A DNA stretch of 6,873 nt. Origin: DATKCA01 sp035544675 (GTDB lineage Bacteria > Acidobacteriota > Thermoanaerobaculia > Gp7-AA8). Within the stretch, counting starts at the first letter, position 1, and every line of letters begins with the position of its first letter. The DNA is taken from positions 1 to 6,873 of the forward strand of contig DATKCA010000265.1 of NCBI GenBank assembly GCA_035544675.1, read 5' to 3'. The notes below the pieces were generated by a model. That model had not been told where the DNA came from and ran no database searches. It saw only the letters and a program-made list of their open reading frames with translations. The translations under genes were made by a program, and so were the position numbers. Shown here piece by piece: positions 4,402-6,873 of this stretch.

Positions 4402-6291
4402 AGGCACATCATCCAGCACGCGCCTCTTCCCGTACGGCGACACGTCGAAGGCCACCGCGGCCTTCCTGCGCGCTTCGGCGCCGCGCAACGCGAACAGCGC
4501 CGTGTAGTAGTCGAGATACTGGAATGACGGCCCGCTGGTGAACGCATATTTCGCCACCGCGTCCCGCCACTGCTGCACCGTGCTGCTCACGTCGACGTAG
4601 ATGTACGGCTCGAACCCCTCCCGGTCTTCCCAGTTCTCGGCAAACCACACCGACCGCACACCTCGCCAGACCGGCTGCTCGATGGCCACGCCCTCGAGCG
4701 CGGCGAGCAGCACCGCGTCGTTGGCCACGGCGCTCGCCGTGGAGTGATCCTTGTGCATGCTGTTGCGCCAGTGCGTGACGACGTGTGTCGGGCGCACCTG
4801 CCGGATGATGCCGGCGACGTACCGGCGCGCCTCCTCGTCGTTCGGCAGCTCGCCGTCGCGATAAGGTCCGAAGATCACCTCGCTGCCCAGCGCCGCGGCC
4901 ACCGCCGCGGCCTCCTTGCGCTTCTGCTCCGCGTACGCCTCCGGATTCAGCGAGGGATTCCCGCGCTCTCCCAGCGTCAGGTGCAGCAGCACCACCCGGC
5001 CGCCGCGCCTGCTCTCCTTCGCCAGCAGCGCGCCGCAGGTCAGCTCCATGTCCCCCGCGTGCGCGCCGATGGCGAGAATCGTGCGCGCCGGCGGCTCCTG
5101 CGCCTCGAGGTTGACCGCGACCAGCAGCACGAGCGCGACCTTCGCTGCGCTTCGCTTGTGGATCACCGTCGCGATCACCGTGATTGCGATCGCGCCGAGC
5201 AGCGGCAGGATCATCCCCGCCCGCACGCCCTCCCGCTGCGAGAGGTGCCCGATGCCCCACGGGAACAGCATCCCGCCGATCAGTCCTACCGCGAAGAGGA
5301 AGCCGAAGATCGTTCCGGCCATCCGCTCGTACCGGTCCGCGGCGATGGCCAGCGTCGTCGGATAGACCGCGGCGAACGAGAAGCCGGTCACGATGGCCGC
5401 GACGGTGATCATCCCGATCGACGTCGAGGCCAGCATCATCCCGCAGCCGATCACCGATCCGATTCCGCTGGCCAGAATGAGCTGCGACTTCGTCATCCGC
5501 TCCAGCAGCTTCGCGCCGATGAGCCGCCCGGCCATCAACGCCGCCCAGTACCCCGCCAGGATGAACGTCGCCGTGCGCGGGCTCGCCCCCAGCGTGCCGA
5601 CGTATGTCGACGTCCAGCCGCCGATCGACGACTCGTTCCCGGACTGGCAGAACAGGAGCGCGCCGAAGAGAAGCACGCCGGGATAGCCGGCCGCCCTGAT
5701 CGACGCCAGTAGCGAGAAGCCGACCACGTCGCGGGGCGGCGGAAATGCCATGACCAGATACGCGACGGTGAGAGTCGCTGCCAGGCCCGCCGCCGCCAGC
5801 AGCAACTGCGGAATGGTCAGGATGCCGGTGATGATCGCCGCCGTCAGCGGCACGAACAGCGCGCCCACGCCGAAGAAGGTCCCCAGGACATTGAGCATCG
5901 CCCCGCGGCTCTCCGTGAAGAGATCGGCCACGAGCGCATTCGTCGAGGTGTTCAGCCCTCCGCCGCCGAAGCCGAGGACCAGCGCGGCCAGCGCGGCGGC
6001 GGGGAACGACGACGCGAGCGAGAACATCACCAGCGCGATCGTGACCAGGAGCGCCGACACGGTCAGCACGATCTTGTTGCCGAAGCTGTCGATCATCGGG
6101 CCGGAGATCACCGTCGACAGCAGCACTCCGAAGAACAGCGCCAGAAAGACGTCGCCCTGCTGCGCGAGATTCACGGCCAGCCGCTCGCGCATCTCCGGCA
6201 GCCCGAACAGCACGCCGAGCAGGGCCAGCACGATGCCGAAGACGAAGATGCCGGCGCAGGCGGCCCAGAAAAGCTGCGTGCGGCTGCTCAT
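4399..6291 (-). CDS. MFS transporter fused to PIG-L/LmbE-type deacetylase
   Basis: One open frame of 630 residues starts at ATG 6291-6289, overlapping the SIS gene stop as ATGA. Residues 1-380 are a 12-helix major facilitator, most like the FHS/sugar branch. It has the loop motif GPMIDSFGNK (64-73) between helices 2 and 3, GGGLNTSTNALVADLF (110-125) and MAGRLIGAKLL (253-263). After KRSAAK comes a short hydrophobic run, VALVLLVAV (385-393), then a PIG-L domain over about 402-620. Its metal ligands are H411 and D414 (HAGD) and H516 (HKDH); DGELPNDEE (479-487) and FAENWED (550-556) fit one PIG-L subfamily. PIG-L enzymes remove acetyl from N-acetylglucosaminyl groups. The usual catalytic-base Asp (HPDD) is Gly413 here. 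If segment 385-396 crosses the membrane, the deacetylase is periplasmic. Sequence 5' of ATG 6291 in this frame is a shadow of the SIS gene. Confidence 0.88.
   Translation of the reverse strand: MSSRTQLFWAACAGIFVFGIVLALLGVLFGLPEMRERLAVNLAQQGDVFLALFFGVLLSTVISGPMIDSFGNKIVLTVSALLVTIALVMFSLASSFPAAALAALVLGFGGGGLNTSTNALVADLFTESRGAMLNVLGTFFGVGALFVPLTAAIITGILTIPQLLLAAAGLAATLTVAYLVMAFPPPRDVVGFSLLASIRAAGYPGVLLFGALLFCQSGNESSIGGWTSTYVGTLGASPRTATFILAGYWAALMAGRLIGAKLLERMTKSQLILASGIGSVIGCGMMLASTSIGMITVAAIVTGFSFAAVYPTTLAIAADRYERMAGTIFGFLFAVGLIGGMLFPWGIGHLSQREGVRAGMILPLLGAIAITVIATVIHKRSAAKVALVLLVAVNLEAQEPPARTILAIGAHAGDMELTCGALLAKESRRGGRVVLLHLTLGERGNPSLNPEAYAEQKRKEAAAVAAALGSEVIFGPYRDGELPNDEEARRYVAGIIRQVRPTHVVTHWRNSMHKDHSTASAVANDAVLLAALEGVAIEQPVWRGVRSVWFAENWEDREGFEPYIYVDVSSTVQQWRDAVAKYAFTSGPSFQYLDYYTALFALRGAEARRKAAVAFDVSPYGKRRVLDDVP
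5098..5166 (-). other. Signal-peptide-like junction and possible internal GTG start of the PIG-L part
   Basis: Codons 376-398 of the fused frame begin with GTG (5166-5164) and encode a basic stretch (IHKRSAAK), a hydrophobic core (VALVLLVAV) and NLEAQ, which looks like a cleavage site. Translation from this GTG would give a 255-residue secreted PIG-L protein, a normal length for the family, and would leave a 12-helix transporter of normal length. No Shine-Dalgarno precedes the GTG and no stop codon separates the parts. The sequence thus favours one polypeptide, but the junction looks like two complete proteins joined end to end. Confidence 0.45.
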
Positions 6292-6873
6292 CTCTTCAGC
6301 GCCGCTTCGTACGCCGCGAACACGCTCCTGTTGTTGTCGGCCGGTATCCCCGGAACATTCGGGGAGACGAACGTCGGCGGGGAGATGCCGCGCCTCGACA
6401 GCTCCGCCGCCACTTCCGCCACCAGCGCCATGGCAATCGTCACGAACGCCACCGTCGACCCGGCCGCAACGGGCGCCTTCCATCCGTCGATGTCCACCAG
6501 CGCGTCCTGCGCCGGCACACAGTTGTCGATCACCACGTCGCCCAGGTCCGACAGTTTCCTGCCGCTCGAGTGCGATGCCTTCGCGATCCGCTGGTTGTCC
6601 ATCGACGTGATGGCCACGACCTTCAGCCCGCGCTGCCGCGCCTCCATCGCCACCTCGATGCCGGCCGCATTCATCCCGCCGTGCGAGAACACGACCATGA
6701 CATCGTCCGCCCGGATCGGCTCGTTCTCGAAGAGGACTCGCGCATACCCCTCCTGCCGCTCCAGCCACAGCAGCCCTTTCGCGCCGCCCGATCCGATCAC
6801 GTTCTGCCACATCAGCCGCGCGTCCATCAGCGGATGGAAGACCGGATAGCTGCCGTAGCGCGGAAACACGTCC
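6288..6873 (-). CDS. SIS-domain sugar-phosphate-binding protein (UPF0309-like), N-terminus outside window
   Basis: The frame is open through the right edge; 193 codons are visible from the in-frame GTG at 6869, which has an Asp codon before it and is probably internal. The order of motifs follows the UPF0309 group of SIS proteins as I know it: DVMVVFSHGGMN (visible residues 56-67, the SIS phosphosugar loop), GLKVVAITS (81-89), SHSSGRKLSDLGD (99-111), VVIDNCVPAQDA (112-123), AAGSTVAF (135-142) and ISPPTFVSPNVPG (162-174). In that group the loop is usually SNSGxN; here it is SHGGMN. SIS domains bind or isomerise phosphosugars in the cytoplasm. The family's reaction is not firmly established. 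Roughly 50 residues are missing upstream. The stop overlaps the start of the transporter-deacetylase gene (ATGA), so the two are translationally coupled and probably act on the same sugar. Confidence 0.83.
   Translation of the reverse strand, partial: DVFPRYGSYPVFHPLMDARLMWQNVIGSGGAKGLLWLERQEGYARVLFENEPIRADDVMVVFSHGGMNAAGIEVAMEARQRGLKVVAITSMDNQRIAKASHSSGRKLSDLGDVVIDNCVPAQDALVDIDGWKAPVAAGSTVAFVTIAMALVAEVAAELSRRGISPPTFVSPNVPGIPADNNRSVFAAYEAALKR

Noticed and set aside
4744..5712. Plus-strand open frame of 322 codons opposite the MFS and PIG-L region
   Set aside because: Arg/His-rich shadow of the minus-strand protein with no domain and no ribosome site.
6292..6810. N-terminal 173-codon extension of the transporter-deacetylase frame
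   Set aside because: It is out of frame with the clear SIS-domain gene on the same strand, has no membrane helices and is Arg/Gly-rich. ATG 6291 begins a normal first MFS helix and overlaps the SIS stop as ATGA.

Overview
The window is GC-rich, gene-dense bacterial chromosome with no rRNA, tRNA, CRISPR array, phage gene or transposase. The gene mix is a secreted M24 peptidase, a DUF5684-type membrane protein beside a ROK kinase, a secreted Cys-rich CAP protein, and an MFS transporter joined to a PIG-L deacetylase. Together with the GC-rich palindromic intergenic repeats this suggests a soil or environmental Gram-negative lineage such as Acidobacteriota. That placement is inference from flavour only; no marker gene is present.

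Layout, left to right. (1) Positions 1-174, plus strand: the last 57 codons of a dienelactone-hydrolase-like alpha/beta hydrolase. (2) 175-298: a spacer with a GGAG-headed palindromic repeat and CCGAG-rich short repeats. (3) 299-1603, plus: a secreted M24 (creatinase / Xaa-Pro aminopeptidase fold) metallopeptidase with all five metal ligands. (4) 1604-1763: a leader starting with an inverted pair of the same repeat. (5) 1764-2174 and 2200-3171, plus: a small four-helix membrane protein and a ROK-family sugar kinase, 25 nt apart and probably cotranscribed. (6) 3178-4215, minus: a secreted CAP/SCP-domain protein convergent with the kinase, only 6 bp away. (7) 4216-4398: a spacer with two direct copies of the palindromic repeat and a perfect 12-bp palindrome. 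(8) 4399-6291 and 6288-6873, minus: a SIS-domain protein (5' end beyond the window) that overlaps, by ATGA, a 630-residue protein joining a 12-helix MFS transporter to a PIG-L/LmbE-type deacetylase.

The SIS, transporter and deacetylase proteins read as a translationally coupled unit for handling an amino sugar: uptake, N-deacetylation at the membrane or in the periplasm, and phosphosugar binding or isomerisation. The nearby ROK kinase could supply sugar phosphorylation, but it is on the other strand and the link is speculative.

Two observations stand out. First, five copies of a roughly 24-nt GGAG-plus-palindrome element occur at three sites, each just 3' of a stop codon, which resembles REP/BIME elements. 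Second, the transporter-deacetylase fusion has a deacetylase motif of HAGD in place of the usual HPDD.
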